Assembly (NCBI GenBank): GCA_021464525.1
Contig: JADRCO010000517.1
Span: 1 to 31,954, forward strand
Length of the DNA: 31,954 nucleotides
Direction of reading: 5' to 3'
From: Rhizophagus sp. LPA8_4_AMF
Lineage: Eukaryota; Glomeromycota; Glomeromycetes; Glomerales; Glomeraceae
The notes under the pieces are model-generated. The model ran no database searches. It saw nothing but the letters and a program-made list of their open reading frames with translations, and was not told where the DNA came from. Within the stretch, counting starts at the first letter, position 1, and every line of letters begins with the position of its first letter. Made by a program: the position numbers and the translations under genes. This document shows, piece after piece, positions 1-10,223 of this stretch.

Positions 1-94
1 ATATGTTAAATATGTTAAACATATCAAACATTCGTAACATTTGTAACATGATCGTCAGTCACATGATTATTCGATCATCAATCACATGACCTAT
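1..94 (+). repeat. Left arm of a 94-bp inverted repeat at the window ends
   Basis: Bases 1-94 match the reverse complement of 31851-31944 with two mismatches (positions 72 and 88) and no gaps. The arm is built of shorter motifs: an ATATGTTAAAT-type stretch, then two direct copies of a GATCRTCARTCACATGA-like unit about 30 bp apart. The repeat may extend beyond the window on the left, because base 1 is already inside it. It is either a terminal inverted repeat of a large element or two copies of one dispersed family. Confidence 0.9.
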
Positions 95-99
95 GAAAT

Positions 100-2710
100 T
101 TATTTAATTTTTCTTTACCGATTATATGATTTTGGGAAAATTACGTGATCAACGCGAAAATTGAATTGTGAATATAATCTCAAAATTGAGAATACTATAC
201 ATCACCAAAGAAAACGCCAATCATTTATCAGATGAAGAATTTGCAGTTCTACCAGATAATTTATATGGCAAGAAACCGCAATACTTATGTTTCACATTGA
301 AATCTTATTTCCCGAATGAACTTTTAAGTCAAATTTATGCATGTTTTCGCCAGGCCTTTACAGGTTTAGAAGGTTTTGCAGGGCCTGAAAAATCAATTAA
401 AATTAACCAGCACCAATTATTAGTTATTGGCTTCTACAATTAAGCTTCGCGTATTGTTATCGTCAATACTAAAATGGGCAATTTACCGCCATACAACGTT
501 TTATATTCTTAACGATAAAGAAATAGACAAAGTATTATCAGTAATCGAAAAGAAAATAGAAGCATCCAGATTACTGATGTACCTCGATATCTTAAAGATG
601 ACTATAATTTCACTCTTTTTTCACAATATGGTAAAATATCAAAAATAACATTAAAAGAAAAAGACCATACTTCGATAAATAAGTTATACCACGAAAACCT
701 CTTTTAAATACTTTTATTGTTGAATTTTTCGATGAAAAAGATGCAACACAATTCCGGGATAAAAATGTTTGTTCAGTCAAAAGCGAGCATTACCCTCTTA
801 GAATTTTACTAATCAATCACCACTACGCCATCATTATCAAAAGGACCGAATGTACATATAAACTTGTAAACTTACAGGTCTTTATATAGACACCACTATA
901 GAAGATGTACAAAATATCCTAAAACACGTGTAAGGGCGCACATGCACAATACCACCTCACAATAATAAACAAATTACTAAACATGGCTATATCGCTACAA
1001 CTAAAGAAGATTTCAAGATTTCAATAAGAAAACCCAAATTATTAATGTGGATGGTACAAAAAAATTTTTTCTAATTCCATTAATCAAGATGACAAATTCA
1101 AGAATTGTACTGTATGCGGTAACCTAAAACATGATTCCAATAAATGTGACGTCTACACTACAATTAAAAAATACTCTCCACAGAAATCAGATTTTAAATT
1201 ACAAAATTTAACAGATAACAAAGCAATTCACTTAAATCCATATGGAAAAAACTCATTATAACATTAACAACACTCAATTAAATAAAATTCATCAACTTCT
1301 AAACAACAACCGCTACACACATCTCCAAATAATAACTCACAAAAATGCCATGAACCATACATGACAACATCGATGTTGACGACATAAGACAAAAAAATCA
1401 TAGCCTAGAAAACAAGACGCTACCAACAATGAAATAAACAAAAACAATTAGAACTTCAAAATGAAATCAACAATTTGAATATTATTCAAAGAATACAGAT
1501 AACATAATGAATAGTCAAGAACAAACTCAATCAATTTTACTTATTATCAAAAAATAAAAAGAAATTCAAAAACACACAACTAGTAGTCGCAAATACATCA
1601 GACGAGGAACAACACCCCAAATCTGATACACCTACAGAATTATCAAAGATAATTTATACATAACCACTTTCAACGATGAACGAATTACACTGATAAATCC
1701 TACGAAGGTTAAATACCCTAACTTCATTATGGAAAGTTGTTCAGAAGATAATTCGAATAAAACATGTAATAATCCACAATATTATGATACAAACAATTCT
1801 CAAAACAGAAACGAAGAGGATCCATATCTTGAATTTCAAAATCGTCGACCGGAAATCACCGTGCTGAAAAATCTTCCAGTTTCTCCAGCAACTTTTTGGG
1901 AAGATTTTGTTCACAATAAATATCTCTTCTCTTGTTTTTTCTTCGGATTTATTCGATTTCTATTTTTGATTTTAACCAAACTTTGTTTTATATACACGCA
2001 TCAGTTTTACTTTCTATTTTTTTATGATAGCACAACAAAATATGAATAATTACATTTTGGTTCCAAATTAATTCTACATTCTCCTATAATACAACTAACC
2101 ATGCATCGCACCACGCCACAAATACCGACACCAACAACAACTTTTGATTATATAAATCATTCAAACATTGAACATGAATATATTACTAATTATATTAACG
2201 AAAATTCAAACAATTTTATTGATTACCTTAAAATAAGTGCTATTAATATGCAAAATGGCTATAACAATAAATCCAGGATATAGCAAATTATTTTGACGCT
2301 AGAAACTTTGACATCTTAGGTTTAACAGATACAGGTTTACATAAACACCATGTTCACCAAGAATAGAAAAATTTGCTCATCAAACTAATAATAATCAACA
2401 AATCATTATAATTCACGACAACAATGGAAACAATAAAGGCTTGCTTGGGCATCGCAATTATGCTTACCGATAAAACTATACCAACATGGCAACATGTGCA
2501 CAATATCACTCATTTCGAAGGAAGAATATTGAATATAATATTATGATTCAAAGGAAAAAAATCTTTCAACATAACGACATCTTTTTTACTTCTAAGAATA
2601 TATTACAAGATGGATCAATAGAGTGATTGATTCATACAAAGCAATAAGTTAATTCAACAAGCAGTGTGGGTGATCATAATCCTGTGAATTTTAAATTTTT
2701 TTGATTTTTT
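100..2710 (+). mobile_element. Decayed non-LTR retrotransposon (LINE) with ORF1 knuckle and ORF2 endonuclease, no RT
   Basis: Several reading frames broken by frameshifts and stops read as one retroelement. Open segments lie at 168-443, 427-648 and about 707-860 (the last with FIVEFFDEKDATQFRDKN). A CCHC zinc knuckle lies at 1106-1147 (C-x2-C-x4-H-x4-C), typical of LINE ORF1 proteins. A further open segment of unclear product runs to 2049. From 2101 an endonuclease/exonuclease/phosphatase domain begins: SAINMQNG, then after a one-base shift near 2280 FDILGLTDTGL, then GLLGIAIMLTDKT and HFEGRILNI, and finally the GDHNPV signature at 2669-2686, which is the conserved SDHxP-type motif of this fold. 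Nothing resembling reverse transcriptase follows, so the 3' part is missing. I infer an L1- or Tad-like element from the domain order. The individual short ORFs here are pieces of it, not separate genes. Confidence 0.75.
2222..2706 (+). pseudogene. Broken LINE ORF2 endonuclease (EEP) domain
   Basis: This part of the LINE keeps the recognisable landmarks of an apurinic-type endonuclease that would nick target DNA for reverse transcription: an N-terminal N-containing strand (INMQNG), a LGLTDTGL motif in the place where LINEs usually have LGLSET, and a C-terminal GDHNPV. At least three frame changes and several stops separate them. The expected acidic residue of the SET motif is replaced by Asp (TDTGL). 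Inactive. Confidence 0.7.
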
Positions 2711-3586
2711 AATTTGCCCTCACAGGGAGCAGTGTTTATTATAAAAAATTATATTTACATAAACAAAACTTTGTTTGAAAAAACACCTCACCTGTCCTGC
2801 AGATATACCCAGTGAGAAATTTTAAAAAATTCTTATATAATTTATATAAAACATAATCATTTAATAGATTTTCATTTAATAAAAGTTTAAAATTTGGAGT
2901 TTGCTAAAGATCACCAGTGGTGGCTGATATGTAAGCGAAACAAATAACAGGCTTAGTTTCTAGAATAAATAATAAAAATGCAAAAACAAAGGATGTGACA
3001 TTAGTAAACATATATAAAATTTTATAGTCATGATAATCACCACTGGTGAGATTTAGCAATTTCTTTAAAATTTACATAATTGATAATTTGCCTTTAAAAT
3101 ATTCTATAAAAATTTATAATTGAGTAGTTTAACTAACAAGAAGTTTGATAAATTTTGCCAGTCTTGATAAGTTTCATCAGTATTGACATATTTCAGATTT
3201 TGGAAATTTGGGAATCTGGTGAAACTAGTTTTGCCAAGTTTAAGAATCAACCTCTAGTAAACCTCATAGGTTTTGCCTACAATACTAATTCAAATGCTTT
3301 GATTTCATATTTTTCAACTTCTATTCCATTATAAATAACACTATATAATATTTATAAAATATTATTCTCTGAAAGTTTTACATATGATAAAATTGCAAAC
3401 TTCTCAAATATTCAGCATCTTAAAAATCTGGAAAATAAAACAAACAAAACATTATAAATAAAGTAGGTACTATAGCTCACAAAATATGACAAAAATATTA
3501 TTAAATTAAACTTCTTATAAATATAACTTTAAATATAATTATTAAATAAATTTATTAATATATAATTCAAGCAACGTTTTAATACA
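2711..3586. other. Non-coding AT-rich stretch with a small inverted repeat and one Sel1 remnant
   Basis: No gene is seen. It contains the inverted pair at 2901-2922 and 3038-3059, and at about 3287-3332 a short antisense segment that matches the Sel1 repeat unit of the neighbouring gene. The remainder is A/T-rich sequence without clear structure. Confidence 0.6.
2901..3059. repeat. Short inverted-repeat element with CACCAGTGGTG arms
   Basis: The left arm TTGCTAAAGATCACCAGTGG at 2901-2920 is repeated in inverse orientation at 3038-3059 with two substitutions in the middle. Each arm holds its own near-palindrome, CACCAGTGGTG. The spacer is about 115 bp. This could be a MITE remnant or a binding-site pair; no target-site duplication is evident. 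Confidence 0.5.
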
Positions 3587-3836
3587 AATTTCTGTAACTG
3601 CTTTTAAATATGAATAATTATTTAAATTTCATATTTTCGAATTCTATTTTATATTGGCAATTCATGCACTGCATTAATTCTAACTTTTTTCAGTTACTTT
3701 ATACTTTGATTTCATCTTTTTCAGTTTATATTTCATCATAGTAACAATTTCAAGATCAAATGTTGCATTAATCTGACCTTTCTTTAACCACTACTTTGCA
3801 TAATCTAATTGCTTTTGATTTCATTTTTTTTGACTT
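3587..3836 (-). pseudogene. Decayed Sel1 repeats beyond the stop of the kinase-Sel1 gene
   Basis: Read on the minus strand, this tract continues the 108-nt Sel1 repeat unit of the gene at 3837-6852, but with indels and stops. The + strand shows worn versions of the unit's fixed words, such as TGCATTAATCTGACCTTT near 3764-3781, TTTGATTTCAT near 3706 and CATTTTTTTTGACTTCTATTC near 3820. About 2.3 units can be followed. A detached piece lies at 3287-3332. The array was once longer, and a stop at 3837-3839 now ends the protein. Confidence 0.7.
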
Positions 3837-6800
3837 CTATTCAATATTGCTAATAATACCCAGATCTATTTTTTCTACCATTTCTTTATATAATTTTTCA
3901 TTTGTTTCAGTTCCTATTCCATTTTTATAACAATATGCAAGTTCCTTTATTGCACTAATCAATCCTTTTTCAGCTCCTTCTTTGTATAATTCAAATGCTG
4001 TGATCTCATTTTTTTCAGTTCCTTTTCCATAGTAATAGCATTTACCAAGTTCATATATTGCATAAATTTGACCTTTTCCAGTTGCTTCTTTGTATAATTC
4101 AAATGCTTTAATTTCATTTTTTTCAGTTCCATTTCCATTGTAATAGCATTTTCCAAGTTCATATGTTGCATCAACTTGACCTTTTTCAGCTGCTTCTTTG
4201 TATAATTCAAATGCTTTAATTTCATTTTTTTCAGTTCCTTTTCCATAAAAATAGAATTTTCCAAGATTATATATTGCATTAATATGGCCTTTTTCAGCTG
4301 CTTCTTTGTATAATTCAAATGCTTTAACCTCATTTTTTTCAGTTCCTTTTCCATAATAATAGCATTTTCCAGATTCGTATGTTGCATCAATATGACCTTT
4401 TTCAGCTGCTTTTTTGTATAATTCAAATGCTTTAATTTCATTTTTTTCAGTTCCTGTTCCATAATAATAGCATTTTCCAAGAACATATATTGCATCAATC
4501 TGACCTTTGTCGGCCGCTATTTTGTATAATTCAAATGCCTTGATGTCATTTTTTTCAGTTCCTATTCCACTTTGATAACAATATCCAAGATCATATATTG
4601 CATTAATCTGACCTTTTTCAGCTGCTTCTTTGTATAATTCAAATGCTTTTATTTCATTTTTTTTGGTTCCTATTCCATAATAATAGCATTCTCCAAGATT
4701 ATATATTGCATTAATCTGACCTTTTTCAGCTGCTTCTTTGTATAATTCAAATGCTTTTATTTCATTTTTTTTGGTTCCTATTCCATAATAATAGCATTCT
4801 CCAAGATTATATATTGCATTAATCTGACCTTTTTCAGCTGCTTCTTTGTATAATTCAAATGCTTTTATTTCATTTTTTTTGGTTCCTATTCCATAATAAT
4901 AGCATTCTCCAAGATTATATATTGCATTAATCTGACCTTTTTCAGCTGCTTCTTTGTATAATTCAAATGCTTTTATTTCATTTTTTTTGGTTCCTATTCC
5001 ATAATAATAGCATTCTCCAAGATTATATATTGCATTAATCTGACCTTTTTCAGCTGCTTCTTTGTATAATTCAAATGCTTTAATTTCATCCTTTTCAACT
5101 CCTATTCCATAATAATAGCATTCTCCAAGATCATGTATTGCATTGATCTGACCTTTTTCAGCTGCTTCGTTGTATAATTCAAAGGCTTTGTTTTCATTTT
5201 TTTCAGTTCCTATTTCAAATTGATAAAAATCTGCCAAAAGAATTAAATTTTTTAGATTATTCTTATTATCTAGTAAATAATTAAATATTTCATTTTCGTT
5301 TTTACTTTTTAGTATTATATGTTGTTTAACTAATTGAATATAATCATTCTTATAAATTCCTATTTGAATGGCTTCTTCATATAGTAAACATAATTCATTA
5401 ATTATGGTTTCTTTCTCATTTAAATAAATATTTGTTGTTAAATGTTCTTCAATTTGCGTGTTATCATATTCTTTCATTAATTTATCATATTTGGTTTGTA
5501 ATGAATAATTAGTACTTGGAGTTAATGAATTATAAATAATACTGTTATCCTTATTAATTGTTATATCATTCTCAATAATGGTTGTAGTGTTTTCATAAAT
5601 TTCTATTATATTTGTATTCAAATTAATTAATTTTAGGTCAGAAACAACTTGTTGCATATCCGGTCTATCATCTGGATTATTCTGCCAACATTCTAGGAAG
5701 TATTTGAAAATTAAAAATAAATATTAGTAATAATATTGAACAAATTAAAACAAGTATTCAAATTTTAATAAATAATTATACTTGTATAAATATTAGTATA
5801 ATCAATTGGTGTATCAGAAACTGGCATTTCTCTTTTTCCATTTTGGATTTCTGATAACAATACTAATTTTTGATAATGGTCATTATAAGATTTAAATGGT
5901 ATTTGACCAGATGATATTTCCCATAAGAGTACACCGACACTGTATACATCTGATTTCTTATTTGCTATATATTTTTTATCATCACTCAATTGTTTGAAAA
6001 GTTGTGGATCAATATAAGGAATCATTCCAATAATGTCATTATTTGATGATACTTCTGCTATTCTACGTGAAAGTCCAAAGTCTGCTAATTTGATCATATT
6101 TTGATGAATCAATATATTATCTGAATGCTATTATATAAAGTAAAATAAATTAAAATATTGATATTTAAAATTTGAATGTAACTAAAAATTTTTTTAATGC
6201 TTACTAGATCACGATGAATAATATTTTTTCGATGCATACATGAAACTGCATCAGCAATTTGGATAGCAAATTGTAATCTGATGCTCCAATCTAATTTTGT
6301 GAAATTATTTTTCAAATAATTTCTTAATGTACCACTATCTGCATATTCAAGAACGAGCAAATAATTAAAATTCATACTATTTTTACCTAAAATAAATGAA
6401 TATATAAATTTATTATTTAAGAATTTTAATATATGTATAATTATTTTTAATTTATTTAATAAAAAAACAACTTACTTTCTTTTTTAGTGATACCAAAAAA
6501 CTGAATAATGTTCTTATGAAAATTGACTTTATGCAATAATTCCATCTAAATAAATTATAATAATTAGTATATGGAACCGTGGTTTTTTTTATGCTAATAA
6601 TAAAAATTTTAATCATACCTCATTAACAATTTCTTTCATAACGCCATTATTTTTAATAGATTTTAATGCGACAACAATATCCGAACTCTCCCAAGTAGCT
6701 CGATAAACTTTACCAAAACCTCCAGTACCTATGCAACTTATATTTTGAAATTCATTATAATTATGATAATTAATATAACTTTTAGAAATTCCGTCTTCAA

Positions 6801-6852
6801 TCCATTGAGCCCATTCATCTGTATCACATTTCATATTGGATACGCCTGCCAT
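3837..6852 (-). CDS. Protein kinase with C-terminal Sel1 repeats (5 exons, 895 aa)
   Basis: Exons, 5' to 3' on the minus strand: 6852-6619, 6545-6476, 6386-6205, 6127-5782 and 5692-3837. All four introns (73-89 nt) have GT...AG ends, and the joined frame is open for 895 codons plus a stop. The kinase domain spans about residues 36-295: glycine loop [11 protein letters not shown] at 42-52, ATP-binding Lys64, helix-C Glu78, catalytic HRDL at 159-162 followed by HSDN (Asp161, Asn166), and DFG at 178-180. In place of the usual APE motif stands PYIDPQ. All catalytic residues are present, so it is probably active, of the tyrosine-kinase-like type common in Rhizophagus. Residues about 430-885 hold twelve Sel1 repeats of 36 aa ([26 protein letters not shown]), a helical solenoid used for protein contacts. 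Cytoplasmic signalling or scaffolding is inferred. The substrate is unknown. Confidence 0.92.
4597..5081 (-). repeat. Identical 108-bp tandem repeats coding Sel1 units
   Basis: Copies start at 4597, 4705, 4813, 4921 and 5029. I compared them base by base. Four full units and almost half of a fifth are identical over 485 bp, including an eight-T run in each, whereas units on either side differ at several positions. Each encodes one 36-aa Sel1 unit with [15 protein letters not shown]. Such identity in an otherwise diverged array points to recent duplication or gene conversion. Confidence 0.95.
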
Positions 6853-7074
6853 TTTTCTATATGAAATCCAAATTTATTTTTTTAAAAAAAAAAATTAATA
6901 ATCAGACGAATATATTTTGATTCAATGTATCACAATGAAATGGTTCGAATAATAGTTTATCATACGATACACAAACTGCACTGTAATATAATACTTTATT
7001 TGATCATCATTTTTAGTACATTCCGCGGATCATCTATTATCCGTGATCTGGAAAACATGTGATTCCACCTGACG
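6853..7074. other. Space upstream of the kinase-Sel1 gene
   Basis: AT-rich sequence between the kinase start and the decayed end of the F-box pseudogene. It presumably contains the kinase promoter, but no specific motif can be named. An A-rich run lies at 6880-6900. Confidence 0.4.
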
Positions 7075-7949
7075 GATAAATCTGAATATTAATAATTTGT
7101 TGAATAAAGAAATTTAAAGAAATATAATTATTAATATGAATAGATTCTAAAACATTAAATTGTTCTAATACTTCATTAAAATAGAAATGTTATTAAAATT
7201 AATATTACGAAAAGTAATTTTTAAAGTATTCGAAATATTAGAATTTTTTAATGAGGTAAATAAATAATTAAATCAATTTTTTTGAGATTTTTTTTGGGAA
7301 TTAATTTTGTAATAAATGTATTTTATTAAAATAATGATCATAATGATGACCATCAAAGTTATAATTAAGTAATGAAATTGTATTAAATAAAAAATAATTG
7401 TTGTCATATTTATACGTGCTGGGAAAATGGAGAAATTTAAATTTTTGTGAAACTTTGATTTTGTAAAATTAATTTAAAAGCAATATTAAGATAATCACAA
7501 TCATTACTTGAAAAATAAAAATGTAAAAAGTATTTAATTTTGACTCTCTTTCAATAAATATCTAAATAATGATTCATGTATAATTTAAAAAGATCATATT
7601 CTGGATGTGATTGTTGATTTGATTGATTTTCAATTTTTCCGGTTGATAAATTTTTAACTGTTATTAACCCACATTTCAGTAGTTGTAATAATATTCCATG
7701 TATTTTAAATATTTAATGAAACTAGGATAATTAATAATGTATTTAAAGTGAAATAAATTTTTATTAATTCAATGAAATGATAATTTTAATTGAAAAGGGA
7801 TCTTCCCATAATAATGGAATTGCTGTACGACATAATAATCGATTAACTAAAATACATGAATACAATGTTGAAATATAATTCCGTAAATATTGTATAAATT
7901 AATCCGTTAATTCGGGTAAATCTCCTGAAAATATTTTTGAGCATGTCAT
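7075..7949 (-). pseudogene. F-box protein pseudogene, inverted copy of the 8592 gene
   Basis: On the minus strand, from an ATG at 7949-7947, the sequence reads MTCSKIFSGDLPELTD and then stops (7901-7899). Beyond that, similarity to the intact F-box gene continues through indels: the VNRLLC region (7830-7865), the NYP-type segment near 7720, a LKNSN.SNTLK segment near 7235, EVLEQFNVLESIHI near 7150, and the FVQQII-like segment near 7090. The pyrimidine-rich leader before the ATG also resembles that of the intact gene. It therefore covers about the first 330 codons of the gene. Multiple stops and frame changes make it non-functional. Confidence 0.8.
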
Positions 7950-8591
7950 ATTGTAAAAAAAAAGGAAAGAAAAAGGGGAGTTATTAATTTTAAATGTCAA
8001 ATTAAATTAATTTTTGTGAAGTATGAATTCCGATTTACGCATGTCGCACAATGTTGATCATTCTCGAAGTGAGTATTTGGTTTACAATTAATAAATTATT
8101 TTTCTCTTTAATACACTAAAATATGAGCGTAAAACGATATATTAATTGAATGATACAATTTTAATTGTAATGCTATAGCTCCAACCATGTCTCTAATCTT
8201 GACTTGATACTATGGACAAAATCAAAACCAAAAGTCAAAATGATTTATCTTTCAAGTGATAATTACTATACAGAATTTTTTTTTTTTTTTTTTTTTACCG
8301 ATAGAATTTATATTAAAAATCTGTCGCATTTATGAATATCATCGAATTTTGTTATCATAATCTTTATAAGTAACTCTAACTTTGTACAAATAATGATCAA
8401 ACTGCGGTGACGTTAATTTCGTGTAATGTTGATCAACAGAAATCACGCCAAATGACTAGCCACTAAGCCACATACGTAATATAACTTACGTAAATAAATT
8501 GTAAAACATAGAATACATTATAATGTAACGAAAAACAAATAACCGTCAAATTATTTCCCCTTTTTTTTCTTTCTTACTTTACTTTATAATT
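7950..8591. other. Divergent intergenic region between the F-box pseudogene and gene
   Basis: It should contain the F-box gene promoter. A 20-base T run lies at about 8277-8296. Both ends carry CCCC plus T/C-rich tracts just before the respective ATG, so the leader seems to be part of the duplicated unit. No other gene is seen. Confidence 0.5.
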
Positions 8592-10223
8592 ATGGCATGT
8601 TCGAAAATATTTTCGGGAGATTTGCCTGAAATAACAAGTGAAATTATAGAACATCTTCGTAATGATTTTTCAACATTATATTCATGTATTTTAGTTAATC
8701 GATTATTATGTCGTACAGCAATTCCATTATTATGGGAGAATCCATTTTCAATACCTACACAAAATTGTCATTTTATTGAAATTTATTTACATTATTTAAA
8801 TGAATCAGATAAAACAAAATTAGATGAAATTGGATTTAATAATAATCTAATTCCTTCAAATCCATTATTTAATTATCCTAATTTTATAAAATGTTTAAAT
8901 ACATTTAGAATGGTATTTTTTATTGAAAAATGGACAGTTAGAGCCATATCAACATATAAAAAAACTAATAATTCTTATCCTTATTCAAGTGCAATAAATT
9001 TTAAAAAATTTTCAAAATTAATTTATAGTTCATTATTTAAAATATTTATTAATAATGAAGTAAAATTAAATATTTTTGAAACTGAAATAATTACTGATAA
9101 AAATTATGAATTTTTTGAAAATGTTATTGAAATAATTTTACAAAATCCAAATTTTATTTATAATATTAAAAATTTGAAATTACATATTTATAATATAAGT
9201 GATGTAAATTTAACAAAAATTAATTCTTTTTTATCATTATTATCATCAAATTGTAATAATATTTCATCACTTTATTTAAGATTTCAAAATATGTTTATTA
9301 AAACTTTTTCTAATATTATTAATTCACAACAAAATCTTCAAAAAATTTCATTTTCTTGTAATATCGTTCCTTTACATTTATTATTATCATTAAAAAATTC
9401 TAATTATTCAAATACTTTAAAAACTATTGTATTTTATAGTGTGGATTTTAAAAATACAATTAATTTAACTGAAGTATTTGAACAATTAAATGTTTTAGAT
9501 TCTATTCATATTCTTTATTGTCATTCTTTAAATTCAAATTTTGTTCAACAAATTATTATTTTATCTAAACCATTTAAATTAAAATCTTTATTTACAAGTG
9601 AAATCTTTCCTATTGAATCTTTTCAATTATTATTACAAAAATCTGGTGATTATTTAGAAAATATTGGTTTTGAATCTTTAATAAATAGTAATGATTTATT
9701 ACTTCTTATTACAACTTATTGTTCAAAAATTTCAATTTTTGAATTACGTGGTCTTGATAATCAAAATACTCATTCTGCTCTTAATTTAATTAAAAATGTT
9801 AGTATTAACCTTAATTGTCTTTTTATTGATAATTATAGTAATTATGATGATTTAAGTTCTATTATATTACGTAATTTAGGAAAGATTCTTCCTTCTAGAT
9901 TAGAATATTTAAATTTATCTTTTAAAATTAATTTGAATGATTTTAAAATATTTTTAAAAGATTCTCAAAATATTTTTATTAAAAGATTATTAATTAGAAA
10001 TAGGATGTTTAAAGAAAGAGTAAATATTTTACCTTATATAAAAGAATTTATTATGAAAAATAGAAGAGTTGAATATTTATCTGTTGATGAAATTCTTAAT
10101 ACTGATAGAAAAGAGTTATATTCTTTAAAAGATGAAGTTAAAGAATTTAGTTTATATAATATTAAAGTTCAAAGTTATGATAATTTAAATATTTGTTGTT
10201 ACAAATATATAAGAGATATTTAG
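8592..10223 (+). CDS. F-box protein, probably with a degenerate leucine-rich repeat region
   Basis: Single exon of 543 aa. The N-terminus MACSKIFSGDLPEITSEI, followed by LYSCILVNRLLCRTAIPLLW, is an F-box-like motif (about residues 8-50), which would bind Skp1 in an SCF ubiquitin ligase and deliver a target for ubiquitination. Residues 180-520 are rich in Leu/Ile/Asn with loosely spaced LRR-like strands (NLKLHIYNIS, SLYLRF, SIHILYCHSL, YLNLSFKI), the presumed substrate-binding part. Codons are strongly A/T-ending, more so than in the TPR-SET gene nearby. F-box families of this form are greatly expanded in Rhizophagus, and this window holds two further decayed copies. An AATAAA at about 10296 could serve as polyadenylation signal. 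The target is unknown. Confidence 0.88.
   Translation: MACSKIFSGDLPEITSEIIEHLRNDFSTLYSCILVNRLLCRTAIPLLWENPFSIPTQNCHFIEIYLHYLNESDKTKLDEIGFNNNLIPSNPLFNYPNFIKCLNTFRMVFFIEKWTVRAISTYKKTNNSYPYSSAINFKKFSKLIYSSLFKIFINNEVKLNIFETEIITDKNYEFFENVIEIILQNPNFIYNIKNLKLHIYNISDVNLTKINSFLSLLSSNCNNISSLYLRFQNMFIKTFSNIINSQQNLQKISFSCNIVPLHLLLSLKNSNYSNTLKTIVFYSVDFKNTINLTEVFEQLNVLDSIHILYCHSLNSNFVQQIIILSKPFKLKSLFTSEIFPIESFQLLLQKSGDYLENIGFESLINSNDLLLLITTYCSKISIFELRGLDNQNTHSALNLIKNVSINLNCLFIDNYSNYDDLSSIILRNLGKILPSRLEYLNLSFKINLNDFKIFLKDSQNIFIKRLLIRNRMFKERVNILPYIKEFIMKNRRVEYLSVDEILNTDRKELYSLKDEVKEFSLYNIKVQSYDNLNICCYKYIRDI

Noticed and set aside
3959-4498. 179-codon minus-strand open frame inside the Sel1 array
   Set aside because: It is another frame of the 108-nt repeats; a period divisible by three keeps alternative frames open. 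The Sel1 frame is the one with domain meaning.
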